Below, piece after piece: positions 1-6,219 of a DNA stretch of 8,863 nt. Position 1 is the first letter of the stretch. Every line of letters begins with the position of its first letter. The stretch covers positions 1-8,863 of the forward strand of contig JALHET010000067.1 in assembly GCA_022839525.1 (NCBI GenBank), read 5' to 3'. The position numbers and the translations under genes are program-made. The notes beneath the pieces were generated by a model. It did no database searches. It was not told the origin of the DNA and saw nothing but the letters and a program-made list of their open reading frames with translations. Source of the DNA: Lentisphaerota bacterium (GTDB taxonomy: Bacteria > Verrucomicrobiota > Kiritimatiellia > RFP12 > UBA1067).

Positions 1-163
1 GGAGGACTACGAATATTTCGCCCTGCTCGAGCGGCGCGCGGGAGCGGCGGCCGTGCAGAAAATCGTTGACCGCATCGCCCCGACGTGGTGGGGGTACACA
101 CGCGATCCGAAGGCCCTGTCCGACGCCCGGCGGGAGTTGGCCGCGGCGATCCTCGCCCGCTGA
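1..163 (+). CDS. C-terminal end of a DUF4091 (GH123-like) protein, partial
   Basis: The reading frame is open from base 2 to a TGA at 161-163 and gives 53 residues of a protein whose start is left of the window. The first residues, EDYEYFALLERR, followed by a helical alanine/arginine-rich end, resemble the end of DUF4091 domains. That domain typically closes with an R-x-G-x-EDYEYL-type motif and a helix, and occurs at the C terminus of GH123-like and related carbohydrate-active proteins. The tryptophan pair in PTWWGYTRDP and the final ELAAAILAR helix fit the same pattern. The catalytic domain is not visible, so the substrate and any signal peptide cannot be judged. The next gene starts 36 nt downstream on the same strand, so the two may be co-transcribed. 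The family call rests on a short motif and is moderately sure. Confidence 0.6.
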   Translation, partial: EDYEYFALLERRAGAAAVQKIVDRIAPTWWGYTRDPKALSDARRELAAAILAR

Positions 164-199
164 TGACCATTCTACCTATAACGAAACAAGGATCCGAAA

Positions 200-940
200 A
201 TGAATAACGTTTTGAAGCTGTCCGTTGCCGCCGCCATCTTGGCAGCCGGCATGGTTCTCTCCTCCTCCCTGCTGTCCAAGCTCTTCGTGAGGGTCCGCCA
301 GGAACGGGCCATCACGGTAAAGGGGTACGCGGAACAGAATGTCGTATCAGACGTCGGGAAATTCACATGCTCCTGCAATGAGCGGGGGAACGACCTGAAA
401 GAAGCCTACGGGAAACTGCAGGAGAGTCGGCGAATCATCATGGCCTATCTCGAAAAAGCGGGATTTCGCGAAACAGAAATCGTCACGGGAACCATCGAGA
501 CGACGAAAATCGCCAAACGGGATGCCCAGGGCAAGGAAACCAACGAATCCGAATACGTGGACGCCTCACAGACGATCGCCATCTCATCCACCAACGTCAC
601 GCTGATCAAAACGGTTTCCACCGCCATCACCGACTTGATCAAGGACGGGATCGACATCCGGGCATCACCCCCCTCGTTTTTTGTTTCCGATCTGAAGGAT
701 GTCAAGCTGGGGCTACTCGCCAAGGCGACGGAAGACGGTTACCGCCGCGCCTTGGCGCTCGCAGACAACAGCAAGGGAAAAGTCGGTGCGCTGATCTCCG
801 CGCAACAGGGGGTCTTCCAGATCACCGAGCGGAACTCGACAGCCACTTCGGGGTACGGCGAATACGACACCACCACCATCGAGAAGACCGCCAAGGCCGT
901 CGTGACGCTCGAGTATGAGATCGGACCGGCTGGCCAGTGA
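200..940 (+). CDS. SIMPL domain (DUF541, YggE-like) envelope protein
   Basis: This 246-residue protein has the size and layout of SIMPL/DUF541 proteins such as E. coli YggE. Residues 1-29 form a basic N terminus plus a hydrophobic stretch (about 7-25), which is either a signal peptide or an uncleaved membrane anchor; there is no lipobox. The SIMPL domain starts at ITVKGYAEQNVVSDVGKF (38-55), close to the family's usual V-x-G-x-A-x-x-x-V-x-x-D opening. The LGLLAKATEDGYRRALALA segment (about 170-188) and the closing AVVTLEYEI strand are also typical. It carries two close cysteines, C57 and C59, in the first strand region. The start is supported by AAGGA at 188-192, 7 nt before the ATG. The molecular function of the family is poorly defined; some members are linked to oxidative stress or envelope functions. 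It converges with pcm, 84 nt away. Confidence 0.88.
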   Translation: MNNVLKLSVAAAILAAGMVLSSSLLSKLFVRVRQERAITVKGYAEQNVVSDVGKFTCSCNERGNDLKEAYGKLQESRRIIMAYLEKAGFRETEIVTGTIETTKIAKRDAQGKETNESEYVDASQTIAISSTNVTLIKTVSTAITDLIKDGIDIRASPPSFFVSDLKDVKLGLLAKATEDGYRRALALADNSKGKVGALISAQQGVFQITERNSTATSGYGEYDTTTIEKTAKAVVTLEYEIGPAGQ

Positions 941-1024
941 TTTGCTTCTCCTCACTAACGGATCCGTTTTGGCGGGAAAGGGCTTGAGGGGGCATTTGTC
1001 TGTTTTTGCCCGGAACTGATCGTG

Positions 1025-1711
1025 TCACGCCCCCTCCGGAGACACCATGGGGACGAACCGGACCGGCAGGTCATTCTCACGCGTGAGGGTGCCGCCCTGA
1101 CGACGGATCAATACGAGCTGCTGTACCTCCATACCGGCTCCGACCGGCAAGATCATGCGTCCGCCATCCGCCAATTGCGCAACGAGTTCGTGCGGGACCG
1201 TTGCCGGCGCGCAGGTTGCGATCACAGCGTCAAACGGCGCAGCTTCACGCCATCCCCCATAACCGTTGGCGCAGCGCACGTGTACATCCGGGAATCCTTC
1301 TGCCGCCAGCATGCGTTGGGCATGCGAGGCGAGTTCAGGGACAATCTCCAGCGACCACACACAGGCGCCGAGAGCCGCCAGCACTGCGGCCTGATACCCC
1401 GACCCCGATCCAATCTCCAGCACACGGTCACCCGGATGCGCCTCCAATAGCTGAGTCATGTAGGCGACGATAAACGGCTGCGAGATTGTCGCACCCCAAC
1501 CGATCGGATACGGGAAATCCCCATAGGCAAGCGCGGGATCAAGCATATCCTGAGTGAAGAAGACATGCCGGCGCACAGCCGACAAGGCAGACAGGATCCG
1601 CTCGTCGATTTCCGCCCGTCTGCGGATATCGTCGACCATCGCCAGCCGGGCTGCGGTCATCCGTTTTTCAATTGCTTCCGGATCGGGAGGCGCAATGGAG
1701 TTCTCGCGCAT
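1025..1711 (-). CDS. pcm: Protein-L-isoaspartate O-methyltransferase
   Basis: The product transfers a methyl group from S-adenosylmethionine to the free carboxyl of L-isoaspartyl residues and so starts repair of aged proteins in the cytoplasm. From the chosen ATG it has 228 residues. Visible family landmarks are ALAYGDFPYPIGWGATISQP (60-79, the active-site segment with the conserved serine in TISQP), SAM motif I VLEIGSGSGYQ (97-107), the acidic E122 after the second strand, motif II DAVIAT (161-166), GGRMILPVG (183-191) and the C-terminal VRFVPM strand. The frame is open up to a TTG at 1735, but GGAGGT at 1719-1724 lies 7 nt before the ATG at 1711, so that later start is preferred. The gene stands alone: 485 nt separate it from the oxidoreductase gene upstream, and it converges with the SIMPL gene. 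The assignment is firm. Confidence 0.95.
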   Translation of the reverse strand: MRENSIAPPDPEAIEKRMTAARLAMVDDIRRRAEIDERILSALSAVRRHVFFTQDMLDPALAYGDFPYPIGWGATISQPFIVAYMTQLLEAHPGDRVLEIGSGSGYQAAVLAALGACVWSLEIVPELASHAQRMLAAEGFPDVHVRCANGYGGWREAAPFDAVIATCAPATVPHELVAQLADGGRMILPVGAGMEVQQLVLIRRQGGTLTRENDLPVRFVPMVSPEGA

Positions 1712-1718
1712 GGACAAT

Positions 1719-1724
1719 ACCTCC
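1719..1724 (-). promoter_or_regulatory. Ribosome binding site that fixes the pcm start
   Basis: On the minus strand this reads GGAGGT, 7 nt before the ATG at 1711. It lies inside the longer open frame that begins at TTG 1735, so using it means the eight upstream codons are untranslated. The upstream ATG and TTG candidates (1735, 1732, 1726) have no comparable site. Confidence 0.75.
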
Positions 1725-1854
1725 ATGTTCATCAAAAGCGTATCAGCAGGTTACGACACCATACCCGTGTTCATGACGCCTTCCCTGCCTTTCCGGTCAT
1801 ACCCAAGACTCAGGCTCAGCACCCTTTCACATCGATGCCCGTTTTCACGTATCC

Positions 1855-1883
1855 AGTGTACCACCGTTTATCCGGCTCCTCAA
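1855..1883 (-). promoter_or_regulatory. Candidate sigma-70-type promoter for pcm
   Basis: On the minus strand TTGAGG (1878-1883) and TACACT (1855-1860) are separated by 17 nt. Each matches the sigma-70 consensus at four of six bases. A TGG just before TACACT gives an extended -10 (TGN). The start of transcription would be near 1848, leaving a 5' leader of roughly 135 nt before the pcm ATG. The placement and spacing are good, but such matches also arise by chance. Confidence 0.35.
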
Positions 1884-1997
1884 CCGGTATGCCCGAAGAC
1901 TTTTAGACACGGGAGGACATTGAAAGCCCACCCGGTTGTTTGCCCGGATGTTTTCGCGGCGTTCTACCGGTGAAGCACGGGAGCAAAACCGTTGCGG

Positions 1998-2031
1998 CCT
2001 GAGAGTTTGGGTCTCTCACGCCCAAGACAGG
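1998..2031. other. Interlocked inverted repeats (possible structured RNA or repeat remnant)
   Basis: TGAGAG (2000-2005) pairs with CTCTCA (2013-2018) around a 7-nt loop. TTGGG inside that loop (2007-2011) pairs with CCCAA (2021-2025). CCTG (1998-2001) pairs with CAGG (2028-2031) outside. The first two stems are arranged as an H-type pseudoknot. Alternatively, the second and third stems nest into one hairpin that excludes the first. The connecting loops of the pseudoknot (1, 1 and 2 nt) are very short. The symmetry is seen directly; any role is unknown. Confidence 0.3.
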
Positions 2032-2196
2032 GACTCCATCTTTTTTATACTTCCACATATTGAAAGGTGTGAAAAACCTATCTGCGGAACAGAGAGCCCT
2101 GCCCGCCACACCCGGCGTGTCCGGCGCATCCATGATCATGCCTGCCTTAGAAAGCGCGGCGCCGCCTTCAGCATCCCGCTCGCCCGTACCTTCCTT

Positions 2197-3612
2197 TTAC
2201 ATCGACCAGCCCGCGCGGCACTCGCGGCCAAGAAACGCGTTGGCGCCAAGGTCGTTTGTGACCTTCATGCCCGGACCGTCCCAAAGCAGTTTTTTCTGTG
2301 CCCGGACAGCGACATTGCCCAACATGCAAACCTCCGACAGCAGCCCGGAGTGGTCGGCGAAGTTCGATCCAGCAGGCGGACCGCCGCGGCAAGCGTCGAT
2401 AAACTCCCTGTAGTGCCCCGGCGAACGCGGCAGGGTTTGAGGGGCTTTGCCGAACTCGCGCATGCGTGCTTCGGGAATCAGCCGATGCCCCATCATTTTG
2501 CCCCGGTCGCCGACATAGAGCACGCCGCCCCCCCAAGAGCGCCCGGCCTCCAGTTCAAGAGGACGCGGCGGGCGCAGGCCCCCGTCGTACCAGTTCAGCG
2601 TCAGGGGCGGCATCGTGCCGCGCGCGGGGAATTCGAACCGCATCATGGTGCCTTGCGGATGGGTCTCCAGATTCAGCTTGGTGGAACACGCCTCCACACT
2701 GACCGGATACCCCAGTTTCAGGGCTTTGAACGCGGGCGAGAGCATGTGGCACCCGAGGTCGCCGATCAGTCCCGTGCCAAAATCCCACCAGTTCCGCCAG
2801 CACCACGGGTGGTATTCAGGGTGATAGGGCCTCTCGGGTGCAGGCCCCAGCCATAAATCCCAGTCCAACCCCTCCGGCAAGGGCGGCGTGTCTGCCGGAC
2901 GTGTCTCGTAGAGCGCGGTCTTCCAGAAGCGGGCACCACAGGCAGCATGGATCTCGCGGACATCCCCGATGGCCCCGGCAGCAATCATCTCACACGTCAC
3001 GCGGGCCTCTGCGGAGGCCTGGCCCTGATTGCCCAACTGCGTGGCCACACCCGCGGCACGCGCGGCTTCTGTCACCTGCCGGGTCTCGGACACCGACCAG
3101 GCCAGCGGTTTCTCGCAGTAGACGTGCTTCTTACGTTTCAGCGCAGCCATCGTGATCACGGCGTGCGTGTGATCCGGTGTCGCGATCATGACAGCGTCCA
3201 CGTCTTCCTTGGCCAGCAGGTCACGGTAGTCGGCATACGCCCTACACCCTCGATAGTTTCCGGACGGTTGCTGTTTGGCGTAGAACGCTTCAACTTCCCG
3301 GCGTGCGGGCTCGCGTCCGCCGATCTTGCTTTCTTTGCACATCGACCAGTTCGCCGACAGGTAGCCGCCACCCTCGCGGTTCACGTCGCAGACGGCAACG
3401 ACCCTCACATCCGGGAACTGCAGAAAAGTCGCCATGTTCTGTAGCCCCTGCCCGCCGACGCCGATGCAGGCCAGCGTGGTTTTCGATCCGGGCGCCACAT
3501 GGCCTGAACCACCCAGGACATGCCGGGGCAGCACAGTAAACGCCGAAACCGAACCGTGCAGAAAGACCCGGCGCGACACTGTCGCGCATGAAGCTTTTTT
3601 CTGAATCGCCAT
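2197..3612 (-). CDS. Tat-exported Gfo/Idh/MocA family oxidoreductase
   Basis: This 471-residue protein belongs to the NAD(P)-dependent Gfo/Idh/MocA family, which oxidises or reduces sugars, sugar alcohols and related compounds. It opens with a twin-arginine signal (SRRVFL, 13-18, then a hydrophobic stretch to about 28), so export in folded form with its cofactor is expected. There is no clear A-x-A cleavage site. The Rossmann fold begins at IGVGGQG (50-56), with VVAVCDVN at the second strand (71-78). ATPDHTH (144-150) and CEKPL (166-170) are the usual cofactor and active-site motifs. GLIGDLGCHM (281-290) supplies the catalytic-type Asp and His. The LNWYDGGLRPPRP segment (339-351) is typical of the long bacterial C-terminal domain found in planctomycete and verrucomicrobial members. 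AAGGAGG at 3622-3628 supports the start. It is the last gene of the minus-strand cluster, 72 nt after the dehydratase. The substrate cannot be named. Confidence 0.93.
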   Translation of the reverse strand: MAIQKKASCATVSRRVFLHGSVSAFTVLPRHVLGGSGHVAPGSKTTLACIGVGGQGLQNMATFLQFPDVRVVAVCDVNREGGGYLSANWSMCKESKIGGREPARREVEAFYAKQQPSGNYRGCRAYADYRDLLAKEDVDAVMIATPDHTHAVITMAALKRKKHVYCEKPLAWSVSETRQVTEAARAAGVATQLGNQGQASAEARVTCEMIAAGAIGDVREIHAACGARFWKTALYETRPADTPPLPEGLDWDLWLGPAPERPYHPEYHPWCWRNWWDFGTGLIGDLGCHMLSPAFKALKLGYPVSVEACSTKLNLETHPQGTMMRFEFPARGTMPPLTLNWYDGGLRPPRPLELEAGRSWGGGVLYVGDRGKMMGHRLIPEARMREFGKAPQTLPRSPGHYREFIDACRGGPPAGSNFADHSGLLSEVCMLGNVAVRAQKKLLWDGPGMKVTNDLGANAFLGRECRAGWSM

Positions 3613-3684
3613 CTGATCCCCCCTCCTTCAATCCGTTCTTTTCTGTTTGCCGTTACCGTCTTTGCATAAGGAACTTTTCCCCGG

Positions 3685-4857
3685 TCACTTCGAGAAATAC
3701 GCGGCCGCGTTCTGCGGGCGGATCTCGGTGAGCATGCCTGTGTAGTGGCGCAGGGAGATTGGCTGATAAGGATACTTCATGATCGCTTCCTCGTCAATGT
3801 CCACGCCCAAACCCGGCTTGTCGGGAATGGACATATAGCCGTCGCGCAGGGTGACCGACTCGTTGCAGATCTCGCGCCGATACGGCACATCGCTGGCCAT
3901 GGTTTCCAGCAGGTAGAAGCCCGGCTGGGAAGCCGCGAGCTGAAGCGTGGCGGCGTTCGCGACCGGACCGCTCGGATTGTGAGGGCAAAACGGGATGTGG
4001 TGTGACTCTGCGATCGCCGCGATCTTACGCAACTCCGTGATGCCGCCCGCATGAGACACATCGGGCTGCACAAAATCCGCACCCCGCACTTCCAGCAGAG
4101 AGCGGAACTGCCACATGCTGTACAGACGCTCGCCGAATGAAAGCGGCACCTTCACGCGGCTGCGCAGGTCGGCCAACGCCTCCATCGTGTCGGGAATGAT
4201 TGGCTCCTCGAACCACAGGATGTTGAAATCCTCCAGCGCGTTCGCGATGCGCAAGGCCGTCGGCAGGTCAAAGCGCCCGTGTCCCTCAATCAGAATCTCG
4301 GCGCGGCCGTCCACCGCCTCAACCACCTTCTCCACGCACCTGACCGCGTTGCGGAACGCCTGCGGCTCCAACTGCCGGTAGGCCGAACCGAAGGGATCCC
4401 ATTTGAGGCCTTTCCACCCCGCCGTTTCGACAGCCTCAGCCGCTTTGGCGCCAAATTCCTCCGGCCCTTTCGCGCCCGCGAACCAGCCGTTCGCATAACA
4501 CGGTACCTTGTCGCGCACCTGTCCCCCCAACAGCCGCCACACCGGCACGCCCAGACTCTTTCCCAAAATATCCCACAGCGCAATATCGACCGCTGAAAGC
4601 GCGCTCGTCAGCACGGGACCGCCCCGCCAATACGCATCGCGGTAGCCGCTGTGCCACAAAGCCTCGATGTCGCGCGGATCTTTGCCAAGCAGATCGCGCT
4701 CGAGTTCCATGCACGCCGACACAACCGTGCGCTCCTTGTACTCCAAGGTCGCCTCGCCGACGCCATAGAGGCCGGGCTCGTCGGTCAACACTTTGACGAA
4801 CACCCAGTTCGTCCGGTACGCGTTGCAGACAAACGTCTTGATTCCCGTGATTTTCAT
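3685..4857 (-). CDS. Enolase-superfamily sugar-acid dehydratase (galactonate dehydratase-like)
   Basis: From the chosen ATG the protein has 390 residues, the normal size for the mandelate racemase/muconate lactonizing enzyme group. Residues 1 to about 125 form the capping domain and the rest the TIM barrel. Active-site features are LKWDPFG (151-157), EGHGRF (191-196, with E191 at the first metal-ligand position and H193 as the likely acid), WFEEP (215-219), FGER (241-244, E243), QPDVSHAGG (264-272, D266) and CPHNPSGP (291-298, with H293 as the likely base paired with D266), then LLETM with E318. The paired histidines in EGHGR and PHNP match the galactonate dehydratase (DgoD) subgroup, which removes water from an aldonate to give a 2-keto-3-deoxy acid. 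The exact aldonate is not determined. GGAG at 4866-4869 lies 8 nt before this ATG, so the TTG at 4878 is rejected as start. The transporter gene ends 28 nt upstream. Confidence 0.9.
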   Translation of the reverse strand: MKITGIKTFVCNAYRTNWVFVKVLTDEPGLYGVGEATLEYKERTVVSACMELERDLLGKDPRDIEALWHSGYRDAYWRGGPVLTSALSAVDIALWDILGKSLGVPVWRLLGGQVRDKVPCYANGWFAGAKGPEEFGAKAAEAVETAGWKGLKWDPFGSAYRQLEPQAFRNAVRCVEKVVEAVDGRAEILIEGHGRFDLPTALRIANALEDFNILWFEEPIIPDTMEALADLRSRVKVPLSFGERLYSMWQFRSLLEVRGADFVQPDVSHAGGITELRKIAAIAESHHIPFCPHNPSGPVANAATLQLAASQPGFYLLETMASDVPYRREICNESVTLRDGYMSIPDKPGLGVDIDEEAIMKYPYQPISLRHYTGMLTEIRPQNAAAYFSK

Positions 4858-4865
4858 TCTGCCGT

Positions 4866-4869
4866 CTCC
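4866..4869 (-). promoter_or_regulatory. Ribosome binding site that fixes the dehydratase start
   Basis: The minus strand reads GGTGGAG, with its GGAG ending 8 nt before the ATG at 4857. The alternative TTG start at 4878 lies upstream of this site and would add a glycine-rich MGGGDGR tail that is not part of the enolase-superfamily fold; the mature family start is MKITGIKTFV. Confidence 0.7.
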
Positions 4870-4885
4870 ACCCCCCAATGCCCAT

Positions 4886-6139
4886 TTACTCTACCACACG
4901 GTCGCGCCGAAAGGTAAAAATCATCGAACAGAAAATCGCTGCCGCCCCCAGCACGTAAACACACGCGAGAACAGAGAAGCCCTGCTGAATCCCCACCACC
5001 TTACCGCGGAGATCGCAGAATTTACCGATCATCACCGTAGGGATTGTCCCAAGGAAAAAGGCGGTCATCGTCATCAACCCCACTGCGGTGGACCGGTACT
5101 TCGCCGGCACCACATCGAACAGCGAAGCATGGGTGTTGACCTCGAAGAGACCTCTGAAAATGCCGTACCCCGCCATCGCCAGCCATGTCGTTTTCACGCC
5201 GTCGGCCGCGCCGATCCAGTAGATCATCGGCGCGCCCAGCAACAGCGCAGTACCCTGCAACAGCAATCTGAAACGCGGATACCTGACGACCATCCAGTCG
5301 GTCAGGAACCCGCCCGCTATGATCGCGCAGAAGGCCGCCACATGGTGGTACAGCATGGTTCCGCCCGCCGCCTGTGTCAGGGTCATCGGCGCCGCCGCAC
5401 CCTTGAATTTCTCCATCACAAAGGCCGGCGCCCAAAAAATGTAAGCGTTGTTCACAAAAACCACCGCACAGAACCCCAGCGTCGCAAACAGTACGCTCGG
5501 GGTCTTGACCAACACACGGACTGATTCCCACACCTTCGGCGTGTCAGAATGCGCCCCTGCCTTCCGATCCCCAACCGGCGCGTCTTTCAGCCGGAAAATG
5601 AAGACCACCCCCAACAGAATACCGAGTCCGCCGAACAGGTAAAAAACCGTCCGCCAGCCCCACGCGGCTTCAACCAACCCGGCCAAATAGCCGCTGCACA
5701 TCAGGCCGATGTACAGCGCGGCCTGATGCACGGAGAAAGCGACGGAACGCGTCGCCTTGTGGTGCGAGGCCAACAGCGCGTAGGCTGACGGCGCATAGAA
5801 CGACTCACCGCCGCCCGTCGCCACGCTTCGGAAAAAGATCAGGCTGACCAAACCGGTCGCCAATCCCGTGATCGACGTCGCGCAGCTCCAGAACAGCAGG
5901 CTGCATGTGATAATCCACTTGCGGCTGAACCGGTCGCCCACAAACCCGGCGAGCGGCACCATGACCGCCAGCGTCGCGAACATCCAAGAACCGATCACAC
6001 CCATCTGCCCATCTGTCAGCCCCAATTCACTCTGGATGGGGATCAGGAGAACACTAAACAGAGCCCGGTCGGCCTGATGGAAAAAGAACGCGCACGCGAG
6101 TAGCGCCAGCAGCTCCCATTTGTAGAGGGACTGACTCAA
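4886..6139 (-). CDS. MFS transporter, spinster-like / sugar-acid uptake type
   Basis: This 417-residue protein has about twelve hydrophobic segments and a central loop near 183-215, as expected for the major facilitator superfamily in the inner membrane. The signature between helices 2 and 3, GFVGDRFSRK (65-74), is intact. The QADR near helix 1 (22-25) and the GGGESFYAPSAYALLA stretch (109-124) resemble the spinster-like and anion:cation symporter groups, which carry hexuronates, aldonates or similar anions. Its position directly before an aldonate-type dehydratase suggests import of that enzyme's substrate or a precursor; this is inference. The start codon is TTG at 6137-6139, after AAGGAGG at 6144-6150. 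No ATG exists near the first helix. It ends 28 nt before the dehydratase gene. Confidence 0.9.
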   Translation of the reverse strand: MSQSLYKWELLALLACAFFFHQADRALFSVLLIPIQSELGLTDGQMGVIGSWMFATLAVMVPLAGFVGDRFSRKWIITCSLLFWSCATSITGLATGLVSLIFFRSVATGGGESFYAPSAYALLASHHKATRSVAFSVHQAALYIGLMCSGYLAGLVEAAWGWRTVFYLFGGLGILLGVVFIFRLKDAPVGDRKAGAHSDTPKVWESVRVLVKTPSVLFATLGFCAVVFVNNAYIFWAPAFVMEKFKGAAAPMTLTQAAGGTMLYHHVAAFCAIIAGGFLTDWMVVRYPRFRLLLQGTALLLGAPMIYWIGAADGVKTTWLAMAGYGIFRGLFEVNTHASLFDVVPAKYRSTAVGLMTMTAFFLGTIPTVMIGKFCDLRGKVVGIQQGFSVLACVYVLGAAAIFCSMIFTFRRDRVVE

Positions 6140-6143
6140 CAGG

Positions 6144-6150
6144 CCTCCTT
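6144..6150 (-). promoter_or_regulatory. Ribosome binding site for the TTG start of the MFS gene
   Basis: AAGGAGG on the minus strand is a perfect anti-SD match but sits only 4 nt before the TTG at 6139, shorter than the 7-9 nt of the neighbouring genes. Only TTG gives a start before the first membrane helix. The short spacing together with a TTG start may lower translation of the transporter relative to the enzymes. Confidence 0.65.
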
Positions 6151-6184
6151 AGCGGTTACTTCGTCAATCTCTTCCACTGCCCCT

Positions 6185-6210
6185 CCTCCGCGTTCTCTGC
6201 GCCTCCGCGT
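6185..6210 (-). repeat. Short GGAGGCGCAGAG-type intergenic repeat
   Basis: On the minus strand ACGCGGAGG occurs twice (6202-6210 and 6185-6193) with a 17-nt period and GCGCAGAG between the copies, in the 80-nt gap between the SDR and MFS genes. Sequences of this GCAGAG/GCGGAGG form recur in intergenic regions of many environmental bacteria. The two copies are seen directly; membership in a dispersed family is recollection and needs a genome comparison. Confidence 0.45.
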
Positions 6211-6219
6211 GAGGCAACC

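Larger units (their letters stand above)
1712..2196. other. Gene-poor intergenic region between pcm and the oxidoreductase gene
   Basis: No convincing gene lies in these 485 bp. The open frames present (a 78-residue minus-strand frame at 1903-2139 and plus-strand frames crossing the edges) lack a ribosome binding site and show no recognisable domain. The segment holds a plausible pcm promoter at 1855-1883, interlocked inverted repeats at 1998-2031, an A/T-rich tract around 2041-2060, and a GCGGCGCCGC palindrome at 2157-2166 near the end of the oxidoreductase gene. No hairpin followed by a T-run was found on the minus strand, so where the upstream operon terminates is not clear. Confidence 0.6.

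Noticed and set aside
957..1011. Possible bidirectional terminator between the SIMPL and pcm genes
   Set aside because: AACGGATCCGTT (957-968) is a perfect palindrome but leaves only a 4-bp stem with a 4-nt loop. GGGCA/TGCCC (990-994, 1007-1011) is a 5-bp stem whose T-run lies in the loop. Neither has a proper T-tract after a strong stem.
1022..1450. Plus-strand open frame of 142 codons
   Set aside because: It is fully antisense to pcm, which has all the methyltransferase motifs.
1903..2139. A 78-residue minus-strand open frame
   Set aside because: It has no ribosome binding site, no recognisable domain, and overlaps the inverted-repeat region.
1936..2856. Long plus-strand open frame of 306 codons
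   Set aside because: It runs antisense through the C-terminal half of the oxidoreductase gene, is rich in Arg/Pro/Ala as expected of a G+C-rich shadow frame, and has no ribosome binding site or recognisable domain.
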